From a virus, in the IMG/VR virus record IMGVR_UViG_3300050821_002480, positions 1-47,763 of that record: a stretch of 47,763 bases of DNA; one strand, written 5' to 3'. Position numbers and translations under genes: made by a program. Shown in pieces: positions 19,555-28,427 of the stretch; position 1 is the first letter of the stretch; every line of letters begins with the position of its first letter. The notes under the pieces are model-generated. The model did not search any database and was not told the origin of the DNA. It worked only from the letters and a program-made list of their open reading frames with translations.

Positions 19555-19578
19555 GTTGAATCAACAGGCGGATTCAAC
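19555..19578. promoter_or_regulatory. Inverted repeat between endolysin and lone plus-strand gene
   Basis: GTTGAATC (19555-19562) and GATTCAAC (19571-19578) form perfect 8-base arms around an 8-base spacer. The element ends 2 bases before the ATG at 19581, so it could be an operator or an RNA hairpin controlling that gene. It lies in a 53-base divergent gap that should hold promoters for both directions. Confidence 0.6.
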
Positions 19579-19580
19579 CG

Positions 19581-19862
19581 ATGACACAAGAAGCTGATAG
19601 TGCTTGGCGCAGGGCGTTACTTGATGCTGCCAATTACCTGGAGGCTTATGGATGGGAACATGGATGTGGCCCTTCCGATATTGTTAGCGCGCTCGCTATA
19701 GTTTGCGTTCATAGCGTGCCCTATATACACGTGATTAACGAACTTGAGCGCCTGATAGGAATGAGGCTAATGGAATGGAACAACGAACCTAACCTCACAA
19801 AATATGAAGTTATAGCGAAGCTGCGGGAATGCGCTATCAGCCCCTATAACTTGCGGTCATAA
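19581..19862 (+). CDS. DUF6197-like protein (isolated plus-strand gene)
   Basis: This 93-residue protein has the pattern LLDAANYLEAYGWEHG...SALAIVCVHSV...RLIGMRLMEWNNEPNLTKYEVIAKLREC, which resembles DUF6197 (aligned G-W near the start and W-N-(D/N)-x-P-x-x-T-x-x-E-V near the end). The function is unknown. It is the only plus-strand gene in the leftward late region, overlapping the 3' end of the tailspike gene by 26 bases. Separate orientation and its own inverted repeat mark it as a moron that may be expressed in the lysogen. Confidence 0.7.
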   Translation: MTQEADSAWRRALLDAANYLEAYGWEHGCGPSDIVSALAIVCVHSVPYIHVINELERLIGMRLMEWNNEPNLTKYEVIAKLRECAISPYNLRS

Positions 19863-21246
19863 GCATAAGGGTGGCTGTTCCCTCGAACACGTTATTGGTC
19901 GTTCCGGAAGTAGCCGCTTCAAGCATGTTTAGGTTGTTTATGCCGATGGCATTTGGCAACATGATAAATTTAGCTTTCATATCGGAGAATGTTATTAAGG
20001 TGGAGCCTCCACCAGTGGAAGCTTGTGCAATACCCGCCATGCCAGAACCCGCACTAGTCGAGTTCAACCCGATGGCTATTTGAGCGGTCGTTGTCGATGT
20101 ATTTGCTGTTTGCGATATGGCTTGCGTGAAATCAACCGTGACCTCTTCCTCTGGAAGGCCGGCAAACACCACGGCGAAGTTATTTGCATCACCGCGCGAT
20201 TGCCGGAATGTCGTCGGCGCTGTTGACCAATTCGCCGTTGAATCTCCAGCCTGCAAAATTATCGGCACGCGGTTATAGGCATTCCAGATTGCCCACTTAC
20301 GCGCCTGACCAAAAGAGCGATGAAGCGTGATTTGTCCTGCCGTGCCGTCAATAAATATCGACCCAAGATAAGTCGCCTGGTTGGCTGGAATGGCGAATGT
20401 ATTTGCACCATTCTTGCCGCTGATTTGAACGGTGTTGACCCATATTCCACTCAGTCGTGAAATCTGGGTAGTTCCCGCCCCGGTCCCTCTTGCCCCCGTT
20501 CCAGCGGAAGAATTAGACCATGATGGCCCTGTAACAAGCGTCAAAACCCCGGAGTTGTTGAACACAAACACATCATAAATTGTGTTCAGCGCATGAGAGG
20601 CTGTCAGGGTTAGCGTCAGTTCAGAAAATACCGTTGGCGTAAACCCGGTCCCGTTATAGATCGGGACAATGTTTCCAACATATGGCGTGTAAACCAGCGA
20701 GGTTGCCGATATCACATCTGCCGGTATAATCGGCGTTCCACTGGTCGGAGTCAGGTATCCCTGAGGATTAGGAACGATGGCTGCGGCTGCTGTAGCGTTA
20801 ACCGCCGTCCAGACCGCCGTAGAAGTCGTTCCCGTGACCGTACAGACGTACAGAATATTGTTGGCAATATCCCAGTAGGTATCCGCGCCGATTCCTGTAG
20901 AGCCCGCTGTGCCCGCTACAGAGCCGTTTGGAGAGCCAGAGCCTGAAGTGATCTTTGCGCGGGTCGAATAGTCCGAGGCGTAAACCGGGTCTTCGGTCCA
21001 AATCAAATTGTTGTTTACGTCGGAAAGCACCACCTTATAGGCCAGATTTTGCAGGAAAACCGAGTTTGCCCGGCCTGCGGAATCCAAGACAACCGGGTTG
21101 GTATTTGCTATACTGAGCGCGGAATCCGAGAAGGTATTAAGCGGGGTTGACGTGCCGGAAGCAAAGAACGCGAGAGAGCCGCCGGCATATGGAATCCCGC
21201 TTGCGTCTGCAAACTGTTCGTTGGGATTGAAAAACCTGTTGGCCAT
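19837..21246 (-). CDS. Tailspike/tail fibre with P22-like head-binding domain
   Basis: In this 469-residue protein the first 90 residues (RFFNPNEQFADASGIPYAGG...FFASGTSTPLNTFSDSALS...NPVVLDSAGRA...AYKVVLSD...DPVYASD) match the head-binding domain of P22-type tailspikes, which attaches the fibre to the tail hub. The rest is Ser/Thr/Ala-rich and beta-rich and probably forms the receptor-binding shaft and tip. No enzyme motif was recognised. It is preceded by a terminator at 21258-21283, so it has its own transcription unit. Confidence 0.82.
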   Translation of the reverse strand: MANRFFNPNEQFADASGIPYAGGSLAFFASGTSTPLNTFSDSALSIANTNPVVLDSAGRANSVFLQNLAYKVVLSDVNNNLIWTEDPVYASDYSTRAKITSGSGSPNGSVAGTAGSTGIGADTYWDIANNILYVCTVTGTTSTAVWTAVNATAAAAIVPNPQGYLTPTSGTPIIPADVISATSLVYTPYVGNIVPIYNGTGFTPTVFSELTLTLTASHALNTIYDVFVFNNSGVLTLVTGPSWSNSSAGTGARGTGAGTTQISRLSGIWVNTVQISGKNGANTFAIPANQATYLGSIFIDGTAGQITLHRSFGQARKWAIWNAYNRVPIILQAGDSTANWSTAPTTFRQSRGDANNFAVVFAGLPEEEVTVDFTQAISQTANTSTTTAQIAIGLNSTSAGSGMAGIAQASTGGGSTLITFSDMKAKFIMLPNAIGINNLNMLEAATSGTTNNVFEGTATLMLMTASYRG

Positions 21247-21257
21247 ATATTTTCCAA

Positions 21258-21283
21258 AAGAAAAAGCCCCCCGGATGGGAGGC
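21258..21283 (-). terminator. Rho-independent terminator
   Basis: On the minus strand GCCTCCC-ATCC-GGGGGGC forms a 7-base stem (one G-T pair) and is followed by TTTTTCTTTT. It lies after the stop of the gp16-like gene and before the tailspike. Confidence 0.8.
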
Positions 21284-21310
21284 CTACTAGTCTATTGCGT
21301 GTTGGTGTTC

Positions 21311-23290
21311 CTACTGGCTTGGTGGCCGTGGAATGCCCTGCTTATCGTCGGCGTGACTTACGGACGGCGATTGTAACATTTTAAGGAAGTCGTTCACCGA
21401 AACGTCCTTGACGCCGGTTGTTGATAGCAAATTCTTGGTTGCGCCCGAGAACGCTGCCAATCTTGCAGGCGTCGGGGTCTGAGCTAGCAATAAATTTGCC
21501 CTTGACCATTTGGCGGCAGATGATGCGCCGGCAGGCGATGCCAGGATTCTGGAAACTACGTTCCCGCCAAGTACGCCTGAAAGCATCGTAAGGGGCTCAC
21601 CAAACGAGCCAGCAGCTAATTTGGCCAAGCCATGCCATGCCCCGCCAGCCATCACGAACCCTGTAACACTGCGGGATGTCCCGCTAGGGTTTGAGAATTT
21701 TTCCAATTCCTTGAACCGGCTCGAAATCGTCGCGATATCGTCAAGGCTTTTGGCAAGATCACTTTTACCGCCGCCCTTGAACAACAGGTTTTTACCAGCA
21801 GGCGATATCTTGTTGTAGTCCGTCAGAAACCGCCGTGGACTGAAATTGCCGTCTACGTCGCGACCCAACTTGGTGACAACAGTTGACGCGACTTCGTTCC
21901 AGTCATCCGATCCCATGACCTTGCGGGCCTGAGCAAGTTTGCCAATATCGGCGCGCGATGTGCTGCCAGCCATTGACTGTATTTTATTGAAAACCGTTTC
22001 AGCAGACGCGTTAGCGTCACCACCAATGATCTTAACGAGGCTTTCCCGGCGCTGGCTGGCTAGCTTATAATAGGTATTGGCCCTATCGAAAGCGTCAACC
22101 GCTGCCTTACTTCCAGAGCGATTGACGGCACTGCCCAAATCTTCAGTCAGCGACCCATAGACTCGCTTGAGTTCTCCCTGCGATATGCCCTCTGGCAAGA
22201 CGCCACTCTTTAATTGTTCTCCGATGCTGGTGCGGAGAGTCTTGACGCCATCATAGGTAAGCCCCTCAGGCCTTCCGGTTGCGGAAGCTACAAGCTCTCC
22301 AGCCTTGCTCTTGCCAAGCCCAGCCGCTTCACGTTCTGAATTGATCTTATCAACAATCGCCGCCGTCTTTGTCAGCGGCGTCTTGATGGTCTGGTCAACG
22401 AGCGAGTCAACTTTACTGTAAAGCTTATCCGCCGTGGCTGAACTGCCGGTTGTTACCCAGTCCTTGATTGACTGCTTTGCAACGTCACCAGCCTCGGCAA
22501 CAGATGCCTTAGAGCCAAACCCGCCAGCAACCTCTGTGGCCTTTTCTCCTAGTTGTCCGATAGTTTTACTAGCAGCCTTGACAAGTGGTGTACCGGCAAG
22601 CGGGACATTTGCAGCAACCGAGCCGATTTCCTGAACTGGCGCGCTATCACTGGAAACAATACGCGGTACATCAACGCCGAGACGCTTAGAGGCTGATATA
22701 ACCTCTTCTGCCGGACGCGCGACGCTGGCCGCCTGAAATGTCCGGCTTGTCGGGGCACCAGAGGCAAGGCCCGTACCAAGCATTCTTCCAGCCGCCGACA
22801 AAACGCCCTCGTCGGTTTCTGGCGATCGCGCATAGACCTTGAGCCGGTTATCCTCTGGATCGCGCAAAAGGACGTGCTTATTGCGGTCTGTCTTGACAAG
22901 CTGGTTAGTGACCGGATCGTTATACAGCGCCTCACCAGCATCGTTTTCGTAAACGTCTGAAGAGATGGGCCTCTTGTAGTTTGACGGGCTTGGCGCGGTC
23001 CTCTGGCTTGCAGCCAATTGCTGATTTTCAAATCCAGTCAGGATTTGCCCGAAATTATCCGGCTTCGTTGGTTTATCTTCTGCTCTCTTGAATGGCTCAA
23101 GAGGTCGATCCCTCGTCGCATCAAACCGCTCATCAAACGATGATGGCTTTGCAATGCCTAGCATATTTCGCATCGCGGACGCAGCAGGGCTGTTATCATC
23201 AGCTGGGATATTATATGTTGATTCCGCTTTGCTCTCACCTGTTGGCTTAACGCCCGTTAGATTGGCAATGGCGTCTGCTGCCGACCCCAC
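21311..23290 (-). CDS. Large DNA-ejection protein (P22 gp16-like position)
   Basis: This 659-residue protein starts GTG at 23290, 1 base after the stop of the next gene. It is largely helical with many Ala/Lys/Ser segments (LTKTAAIVDKINSEREAAGLGKSKAG, RRESLVKIIGGDANASAETVFNKIQ). Near the C-terminus it has a glycine-rich hydrophobic region (VTGFVMAGGAWHGLAKLAAG...LSGVLGGNVVSRIL) that could insert in membrane. Length and position after two other ejection proteins suggest the internal virion protein ejected with DNA. Similarity to P22 gp16 is positional and not clear in sequence. Confidence 0.65.
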   Translation of the reverse strand: MGSAADAIANLTGVKPTGESKAESTYNIPADDNSPAASAMRNMLGIAKPSSFDERFDATRDRPLEPFKRAEDKPTKPDNFGQILTGFENQQLAASQRTAPSPSNYKRPISSDVYENDAGEALYNDPVTNQLVKTDRNKHVLLRDPEDNRLKVYARSPETDEGVLSAAGRMLGTGLASGAPTSRTFQAASVARPAEEVISASKRLGVDVPRIVSSDSAPVQEIGSVAANVPLAGTPLVKAASKTIGQLGEKATEVAGGFGSKASVAEAGDVAKQSIKDWVTTGSSATADKLYSKVDSLVDQTIKTPLTKTAAIVDKINSEREAAGLGKSKAGELVASATGRPEGLTYDGVKTLRTSIGEQLKSGVLPEGISQGELKRVYGSLTEDLGSAVNRSGSKAAVDAFDRANTYYKLASQRRESLVKIIGGDANASAETVFNKIQSMAGSTSRADIGKLAQARKVMGSDDWNEVASTVVTKLGRDVDGNFSPRRFLTDYNKISPAGKNLLFKGGGKSDLAKSLDDIATISSRFKELEKFSNPSGTSRSVTGFVMAGGAWHGLAKLAAGSFGEPLTMLSGVLGGNVVSRILASPAGASSAAKWSRANLLLAQTPTPARLAAFSGATKNLLSTTGVKDVSVNDFLKMLQSPSVSHADDKQGIPRPPSQ

Positions 23291-24469
23291 TTAGAACACA
23301 CCCTCATCAAGCTTCTGCTCGCGGATATTGTTGAGCTGCTTGATCATAACCTTGAATGCGTCCGGGTTATTCTTTTTCAAATATTGACCGACGATCTGCT
23401 GCTGATCAGGCGGAAGTTCCTTGACCATCCAAGCTCCAACACTTGCCTTTTTGTTAAAATCAGTTTCAAAACCAGTCATGTCCCCGCCATGTTCGTCACT
23501 CCATTTATTAGAGGCGCTCGCTCTGGCTTGTTTGAAATGACTTAACCCAATCAGTTGAGGTGCTATCAGATCAACACCCTTATTGGTGTTGCCAGACGAA
23601 ATAAGAGACTTGGTTATCATATCAAGACCAGATGCGGCCTGCGTTCCCACCTCTTGAGTAATTGCCCTGGAAACAATACCGGCATTTTTGTCGAAGCTCT
23701 GGAAGGCGGCAGACTTGTCTGCCATCGAGTCCGTGAATGGTTTTAATGAAGGCACCATTTCGCCAATTGCCGTCACTACCTTTCTGGCGGCCTCTTGCGA
23801 TGTAGCACCAGCACCCAGCCGCACCTGATTAGCGTCCACCTGCATCTGATGCAATGCTGCGGACTGTATAGATGCAGATGTACCCTCCTTGTTATATTTA
23901 TCAAGATTAGTAACGCCCTGAGCCGCCCTATTTTTCGCCGTCTCAACCTGCTGAATAAGCGGCGGTGCGGGAGTTGCCGGGGGGCTTGGTTGACCCGGAG
24001 GTGACGGGGGACCAGAGCCGTTAGGCGCCGTAAGTTGGCCCTGTAATCCGCCGGATGTTTCTGCTTGTTGGCGTTTGTAAATCTGGTGCGTATTAAGCTG
24101 AGTGTTTGTCTGAGCGGACATTCCCCCGTGCATAATATCCGCTGCGCGCTGTTTGAGAGCTTGCGGGTTATCTCTTGCCATCTTGCGCATTGATTCTTGC
24201 GTCAGCGAATCAAGCGGCGTTCCGTTATTATGGAAATGCTTAATCGATTCTTCTACGCCATCCGGCGTTGGATTTTGCCAAATGATACTAGCCGCCTGCC
24301 CGCGTAACCCTGCGTTTTTCTCCGCCGTTGAGGCTTGGGTATTTTGGGTTGATGCCTCTTCTAAGGCAGTCTTGGCCCGCATTTCATTGATCTGGCCAGC
24401 CGTTAAAAGCGTCTTGCCAATGTCAGGCTGCTGAATTTGTAAGGCGAGCGAGTTGTTGATTTCAGCCAT
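23291..24469 (-). CDS. DNA-ejection protein (P22 gp20-like position)
   Basis: This 392-residue, mostly helical protein has Gln/Ala-rich N-terminal helices (LLTAGQINEMRAKTALEEASTQNTQAS), a Pro-rich linker (GSGPPSPPGQPSPPATPAPP, about 153-173) and a helical C-terminus. The composition matches ejection proteins that unfold to pass through the tail. It lies between the gp7-like and gp16-like genes. The family call is by order and composition. Confidence 0.65.
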   Translation of the reverse strand: MAEINNSLALQIQQPDIGKTLLTAGQINEMRAKTALEEASTQNTQASTAEKNAGLRGQAASIIWQNPTPDGVEESIKHFHNNGTPLDSLTQESMRKMARDNPQALKQRAADIMHGGMSAQTNTQLNTHQIYKRQQAETSGGLQGQLTAPNGSGPPSPPGQPSPPATPAPPLIQQVETAKNRAAQGVTNLDKYNKEGTSASIQSAALHQMQVDANQVRLGAGATSQEAARKVVTAIGEMVPSLKPFTDSMADKSAAFQSFDKNAGIVSRAITQEVGTQAASGLDMITKSLISSGNTNKGVDLIAPQLIGLSHFKQARASASNKWSDEHGGDMTGFETDFNKKASVGAWMVKELPPDQQQIVGQYLKKNNPDAFKVMIKQLNNIREQKLDEGVF

Positions 24470-25200
24470 TAGTATTTCCCGGCCGACGCATCAAGATAAT
24501 TGAAACCGCCATTTGATACGGCATTAGACGTTCCGGCATTTGCCGCCGAGCCATAACCAGTATTATTCTGTTTACCGAGATAGTTTGCCAGCAATGAGTT
24601 CGAGACACCGCCTGAAGCCGCATTAGCGACCCCAACCGCCCCCGAGGCTTGCGCCTGTCCAAGGCCCTGCGTGGTATTGCCGATTCCGGTAGCCGCATTG
24701 GTCGCGTTAGTGGCCTGACCAACCGCTAAATTTCCCAACCCAGATGCCGCATTGGCACCCTGCTGAGAAAGTCCCATAAGCCTGTTGAAATAGTTCCCAT
24801 ACTGTTGCGAGGCCAACCCGCTATTGAACTCGGAAAGGTCTTTCAACGTACCACCTGACAACCCAACGCCTTGAGCGTTAGCTGCGTTTAGCGCGCCGCG
24901 CTGGCCCTGCTGTTGCGCGAACTGATAGCTTGGATCATTGAAGAACGAGGAAAAGTCAGGCTTGTTATTTCCGCCAGTTCCGGTCAATTGTCCAAGCGTA
25001 TAGGTCGCCTGGTTGCCGACATTTAGATATGGCTGGAAGTTGGTCTTTGCAGAGTTGATCTGGTCTTGAGAGGTATTGAATGCCTGCTTTTGAAAAGCCA
25101 GCGAATTGTTGGCGGCATCTGCCTGCTTGCCTGATGCATAAAGACTAGCACCTGCGCCGACTAGTGCGCTACCGCCGATGGCAACGCCAATAAAAGACAT
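24469..25200 (-). CDS. DNA-ejection protein (P22 gp7-like)
   Basis: This 243-residue protein has the N-terminus FIGVAIGGSALVGAGASLYASGKQ, a Gly/Ala-rich hydrophobic segment, followed by SLAFQKQAFNTSQDQINSAKTNFQPYLNVGNQA, a pattern shared by gp7-type injection proteins of podoviruses. The C-terminal half is Asn/Gly/Ala-rich and probably disordered. It is the first of three adjacent ejection-protein genes, in the order 7-20-16 of P22. It would form part of the conduit across the cell envelope. Confidence 0.75.
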   Translation of the reverse strand: MSFIGVAIGGSALVGAGASLYASGKQADAANNSLAFQKQAFNTSQDQINSAKTNFQPYLNVGNQATYTLGQLTGTGGNNKPDFSSFFNDPSYQFAQQQGQRGALNAANAQGVGLSGGTLKDLSEFNSGLASQQYGNYFNRLMGLSQQGANAASGLGNLAVGQATNATNAATGIGNTTQGLGQAQASGAVGVANAASGGVSNSLLANYLGKQNNTGYGSAANAGTSNAVSNGGFNYLDASAGKY

Positions 25201-25611
25201 CTATGAAAGTCCTATCAGTTGAGTTTTAGCAAACTCCAAAAATTCTTGTTCGGTCCCGACAGTGAACAGTTCTTCCATCTTGTCCGGGTCCGTCTCGTCA
25301 GTCGCCAATATCGTTGTCCATGTGCAATCAGAGTGAGCGTAAGCAATCCGCTTTGTACCGGGAGGCGATACAACGGTGAAAGGAGCGCAAACTCGTTTCA
25401 TTCCATCGTCGGTCAATACCGAGATTTCTCCGCCAGAGAGAATGTTTAATTGCGTGTACTTGTGAATGCGGCCTGTTAGCAACGTCCCTGCTGGGATCGT
25501 TATTTCCCTTGCGTAGACACCCGGCGAGAAGAAATGGCGGATCGGAATGTCAACCTGTTCGTGCTTCCTCATTTCCTCTTCAATGATGGATACCTTGTCA
25601 CGATCGGACAT
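25201..25611 (-). CDS. Cupin-like phage protein
   Basis: This protein has 136 residues from the ATG at 25611. The centre reads as a small beta-barrel: REITIPAGTLLTGRIHKYTQLNILSGGEISVLTDDGMKRVCAPFTVVSPPGTKRIAYAHSDCTWTT, with glycine turns and paired strands as in cupins, and a helical C-terminal tail. The conserved metal-binding histidines are largely missing (His in RIHKY and YAHSD could be part). It lies between tail and ejection genes; a structural or assembly role is possible. Confidence 0.7.
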   Translation of the reverse strand: MSDRDKVSIIEEEMRKHEQVDIPIRHFFSPGVYAREITIPAGTLLTGRIHKYTQLNILSGGEISVLTDDGMKRVCAPFTVVSPPGTKRIAYAHSDCTWTTILATDETDPDKMEELFTVGTEQEFLEFAKTQLIGLS

Positions 25612-25615
25612 TGTT

Positions 25616-26059
25616 TCAGCGCAGGACGAGTCCGCCCGCACCTGAATTGAGGCTATCGACAAAGGTAAAGTCATAAAGAAGGCCCGCCGTGATGTCGCCC
25701 GTAGTCGCCTGAGCTGCCCCATTGTTCTTGTAGACATTGATGGTGCCTAGATTTCCCGAAGGGGTAGCGACAAGCGCGGTAACTAGTCCGGTCGTGGTGT
25801 TCGCCGCCACCGCTCGGAACGTATCAAAATCGTTATATTGCTGGACCTGCGGAGAGGTAACTAGCATCGTCAAGGTTATGACGTTTGTCCCTGTCGCATT
25901 GCATGGAATGATCCGGTTCATTCCATTTACAAATCCGACAAGGGCCTGCAACGTCTGTACACCGTTCTGCGTCAGGTTTCCGGTTCTAGGATCAATGAAC
26001 GGAATCCCCATGCTCGGCGTAACAAGAGACGCAACATAAGACGCCGCAGGTATCGTCAC
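25616..26059 (-). CDS. Structural protein sharing a domain with the tail fibre
   Basis: This 147-residue protein has IIPCNATGTNVITLT...FRAVAANTTTGLVTALV...NVYKNNGAAQATTGDITAGLLYDFTFVDSLNSGAGGL. It parallels residues 31-130 of the fibre at 28783-30216 (IIPCTAVGTNAIALT...NLYRMDGITQASTGDIVANVLYHIGYNAALNSSVGGF), so the two share a duplicated beta domain. It probably decorates the tail or serves as a short fibre. It overlaps the gp10-like gene by 4 bases (ATGA). Confidence 0.75.
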   Translation of the reverse strand: MTIPAASYVASLVTPSMGIPFIDPRTGNLTQNGVQTLQALVGFVNGMNRIIPCNATGTNVITLTMLVTSPQVQQYNDFDTFRAVAANTTTGLVTALVATPSGNLGTINVYKNNGAAQATTGDITAGLLYDFTFVDSLNSGAGGLVLR

Positions 26060-27468
26060 GCCTCGCCCTTCATCACTTCAGCATGGGCTCTAATCACTGT
26101 CTGCTTGATAGGATCACTTATCATCGCCCTAAAAACCCATGAGCGATGGCCACCAAGCCCAAGCCATCTTGCGCGGGTGACGTAGGCCCCTAAGGCTCCA
26201 AGCGTCATCCATTGCTGTTGCGGCTTGAATGTTCTGCCGCCATCGTTCGACCAGTCCAGCATGATTTGAGGGTTTGATCCCTGCCCGGTCGTGGTTCCCG
26301 TTCCGCTTTCCACATCAAGTTCAAAAACCGGAATGCCGAGTAGCTTTCTGTCATCATGAATCGTCGGAGATGTCATGATAGAACGCATTGTGTTGCCGTA
26401 TTCAGTAAAGGTGTTCTGGTCGAGAAATCCGATCTGACCTGAAAAGGCATCCCCTATTAGTACTTTACCGAACGCCATGATGCCGACATTGCCGCGCCAG
26501 CGCCCATATGAATTGTTGTTCTGATCCCAGCTTTCCCGCTCGTGCCATAGGTTCGTGGAAATATCGAATTTTATAGTGACGTTTGCAGTAGGGAACGTCA
26601 GAACAATGAGCTTGTGTCCGTCAAATGTGTACGAGAATGTGTAGGCATCGCTAACAGTGGGGAACGACTGAAACATATCCTCTATGGCGTGCGTGCTTAC
26701 CCTTTGCAGGGATGTCCCGCTCAACCGATAAAACACAAAATCATTGCCGAGGAAGAAGACAGAATTATCTTCCTTAATAGGAGTCATGAGAGCAGCGCAC
26801 CCGCGCTCGATCGTAGCCCCGTTGGTCCTTAAAAATGGAAAGTTGACAAGTCCAGCATCATACCATGTCTCTATGGTCGTCCCGCCAAATATAAGAAGCG
26901 TTTCCTGCTGATTGACGATGGATAGAACAAAATCGCTTTGAACTTCTGCCGCAGCAAAGTCAGTACCTAGATAACTAGTCCCATCTCCTGACGCAGAGAT
27001 GAAATAATTATTTGTTCCAGCTTTGTCGAACACAAAGAAATTATCGAAGAACGTAACTGTGTTTGCGGGGAAGAAGTTTACACTGGTAATGACCTGGAAA
27101 CCACTTGCTTGCGACCAGACATAGCCATTGACGCCGTTGACGATAACGATCTGCGTCCCGTTATTCGCCATTGAGATGATGCCGGAGCCGCCGATTGACC
27201 CGCCGATGTCGGTCACGACACCCAAGGATGTCATACTAAAAAGACGCTGCCCGGAAACGACGTAAGCAACACCGTTCATGAAGTTGATGCCGCGAACCGG
27301 GCCTGATCCGCATATGGCAAACGGTAGAAGGCCAGGAGAACCTAAAACAGCAACTGGAGTCTTGGCGTCCTGTGGTTCTGCCTCTGCGTAACAATTGACG
27401 CAACGCTGGGCGCTTACCGGAAGTGATGCAGAGCGGTAACTTTGCGTAGCGAAGGGAACTGGAGGCAT
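26056..27468 (-). CDS. P22 gp10-like tail hub / packaged-DNA stabilisation protein
   Basis: This 470-residue protein is nearly the length of P22 gp10 (472). It starts MPPVPFATQSYRSASLPVSAQRCVNCYAEAEP. It contains beta-propeller-like repeats (GVAYVVSGQRLFSMTSLG, NNGTQIVIVNGVNGYVWS, VSFFLGNDFVFYRLSG, FDGHKLIVLTFP) and ends in ALGAYVTRARWLGLG...RAMISDPIKQTVIRAHAEV, typical of the family. It would close the portal after packaging and anchor fibres. Position beside the gp4-like gene agrees. Confidence 0.85.
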   Translation of the reverse strand: MPPVPFATQSYRSASLPVSAQRCVNCYAEAEPQDAKTPVAVLGSPGLLPFAICGSGPVRGINFMNGVAYVVSGQRLFSMTSLGVVTDIGGSIGGSGIISMANNGTQIVIVNGVNGYVWSQASGFQVITSVNFFPANTVTFFDNFFVFDKAGTNNYFISASGDGTSYLGTDFAAAEVQSDFVLSIVNQQETLLIFGGTTIETWYDAGLVNFPFLRTNGATIERGCAALMTPIKEDNSVFFLGNDFVFYRLSGTSLQRVSTHAIEDMFQSFPTVSDAYTFSYTFDGHKLIVLTFPTANVTIKFDISTNLWHERESWDQNNNSYGRWRGNVGIMAFGKVLIGDAFSGQIGFLDQNTFTEYGNTMRSIMTSPTIHDDRKLLGIPVFELDVESGTGTTTGQGSNPQIMLDWSNDGGRTFKPQQQWMTLGALGAYVTRARWLGLGGHRSWVFRAMISDPIKQTVIRAHAEVMKGEA

Positions 27469-28427
27469 CAGACCATCGTGGCGTCGAAGCCGAACAGATA
27501 GCTCTCAGGCTCGCGATCCCAACCGGCTACGTTATCAAGGCTGGCCGCCGCTTCCTCGTCAATGGTTTGTTTGAGAACCTGAGAGATCGGAAACTCGGCC
27601 CATAACTTACGCGCAAGATTCCAGATCAGCGCGTCAATCCATTCGTTGGGAAGGTCAGGGTTGTTCCCGGCCGTAGTAAAGTCCTGGATTGGCCTCCACC
27701 ATGTCATCTTGACGGCATCGTTTACGGTCGCGGGAGCCGGCCAGACAAAGAAAACACCCTGATTGTTGGCCCCGCCCCTCGGATCATAGAAAAACTGGGT
27801 AGGTTCTCCGGGGTCGTTCTTGTTGGGCATGTTTCGGTAATCAATACGAGCGAATGGCGTCATCATCGTATCGATGGAAGACGGGATATTGAACCGCCTA
27901 GCGCTCACAACCCGTAAGGGACGAACGATTTGAGACTGGTAGACATAGACTGCCGCCCCGGCATTTGCCGCACCAGTGAGCCCCGCTGCCAATGTGACGG
28001 TGCTTCCAGAAGCCGCTCCTACTTGGGTTGACCAGCTTATGTTTCCGTTGGCCAGAGCCACCCCGACAAAGAAGCTGGCGCCGAATCCGGTTGCCGAAGC
28101 CACAGAAATAGAGCTAGCGCCAGAAGCAGCCGCCGCTAAAAGCGTCGTTTGGGTAAAGTTGCCAGTAATGTTATCGGTCGTTGTCCCGCCAATAGTATAA
28201 GACACTTGAGAAGGCTGTAGGAAGATCGTGGCTTCTTCCTCGGTCCAGATATGTAATCCCGTCGCATTAAGCGACTTTACCAGGGCATTAAGCTGGAATG
28301 CGCAGTTGGAAATAAGCGTAGGATTGACGGCGGTTTCCGTTGCACTGATGGCTTGAAGCTTTCTAAGTGACGCAAGGATGATTTGATCGCGCGTTGCGTT
28401 GAACGTCGAAGTTCCTGACGTTGACAT
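27468..28427 (-). CDS. Tail accessory/adaptor protein (gp4-like) with inserted beta domain
   Basis: In this 319-residue protein the N-terminus (STFNATRDQIILASLRKLQAI...LISNCAFQLNALVKSLNATGLHIWTEEEA) and C-terminus (DLPNEWIDALIWNLARKLWAEFPIS...EAAASLDNVAGWDRE) are the helical parts of gp4-type head-tail adaptors. Between them is an Ala/Ser/Gly-rich beta segment (about 95-165) absent from short gp4 proteins. It would bind the portal ring and carry gp10. The start overlaps the next gene's stop by one base. Confidence 0.78.
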   Translation of the reverse strand: MSTSGTSTFNATRDQIILASLRKLQAISATETAVNPTLISNCAFQLNALVKSLNATGLHIWTEEEATIFLQPSQVSYTIGGTTTDNITGNFTQTTLLAAAASGASSISVASATGFGASFFVGVALANGNISWSTQVGAASGSTVTLAAGLTGAANAGAAVYVYQSQIVRPLRVVSARRFNIPSSIDTMMTPFARIDYRNMPNKNDPGEPTQFFYDPRGGANNQGVFFVWPAPATVNDAVKMTWWRPIQDFTTAGNNPDLPNEWIDALIWNLARKLWAEFPISQVLKQTIDEEAAASLDNVAGWDREPESYLFGFDATMV

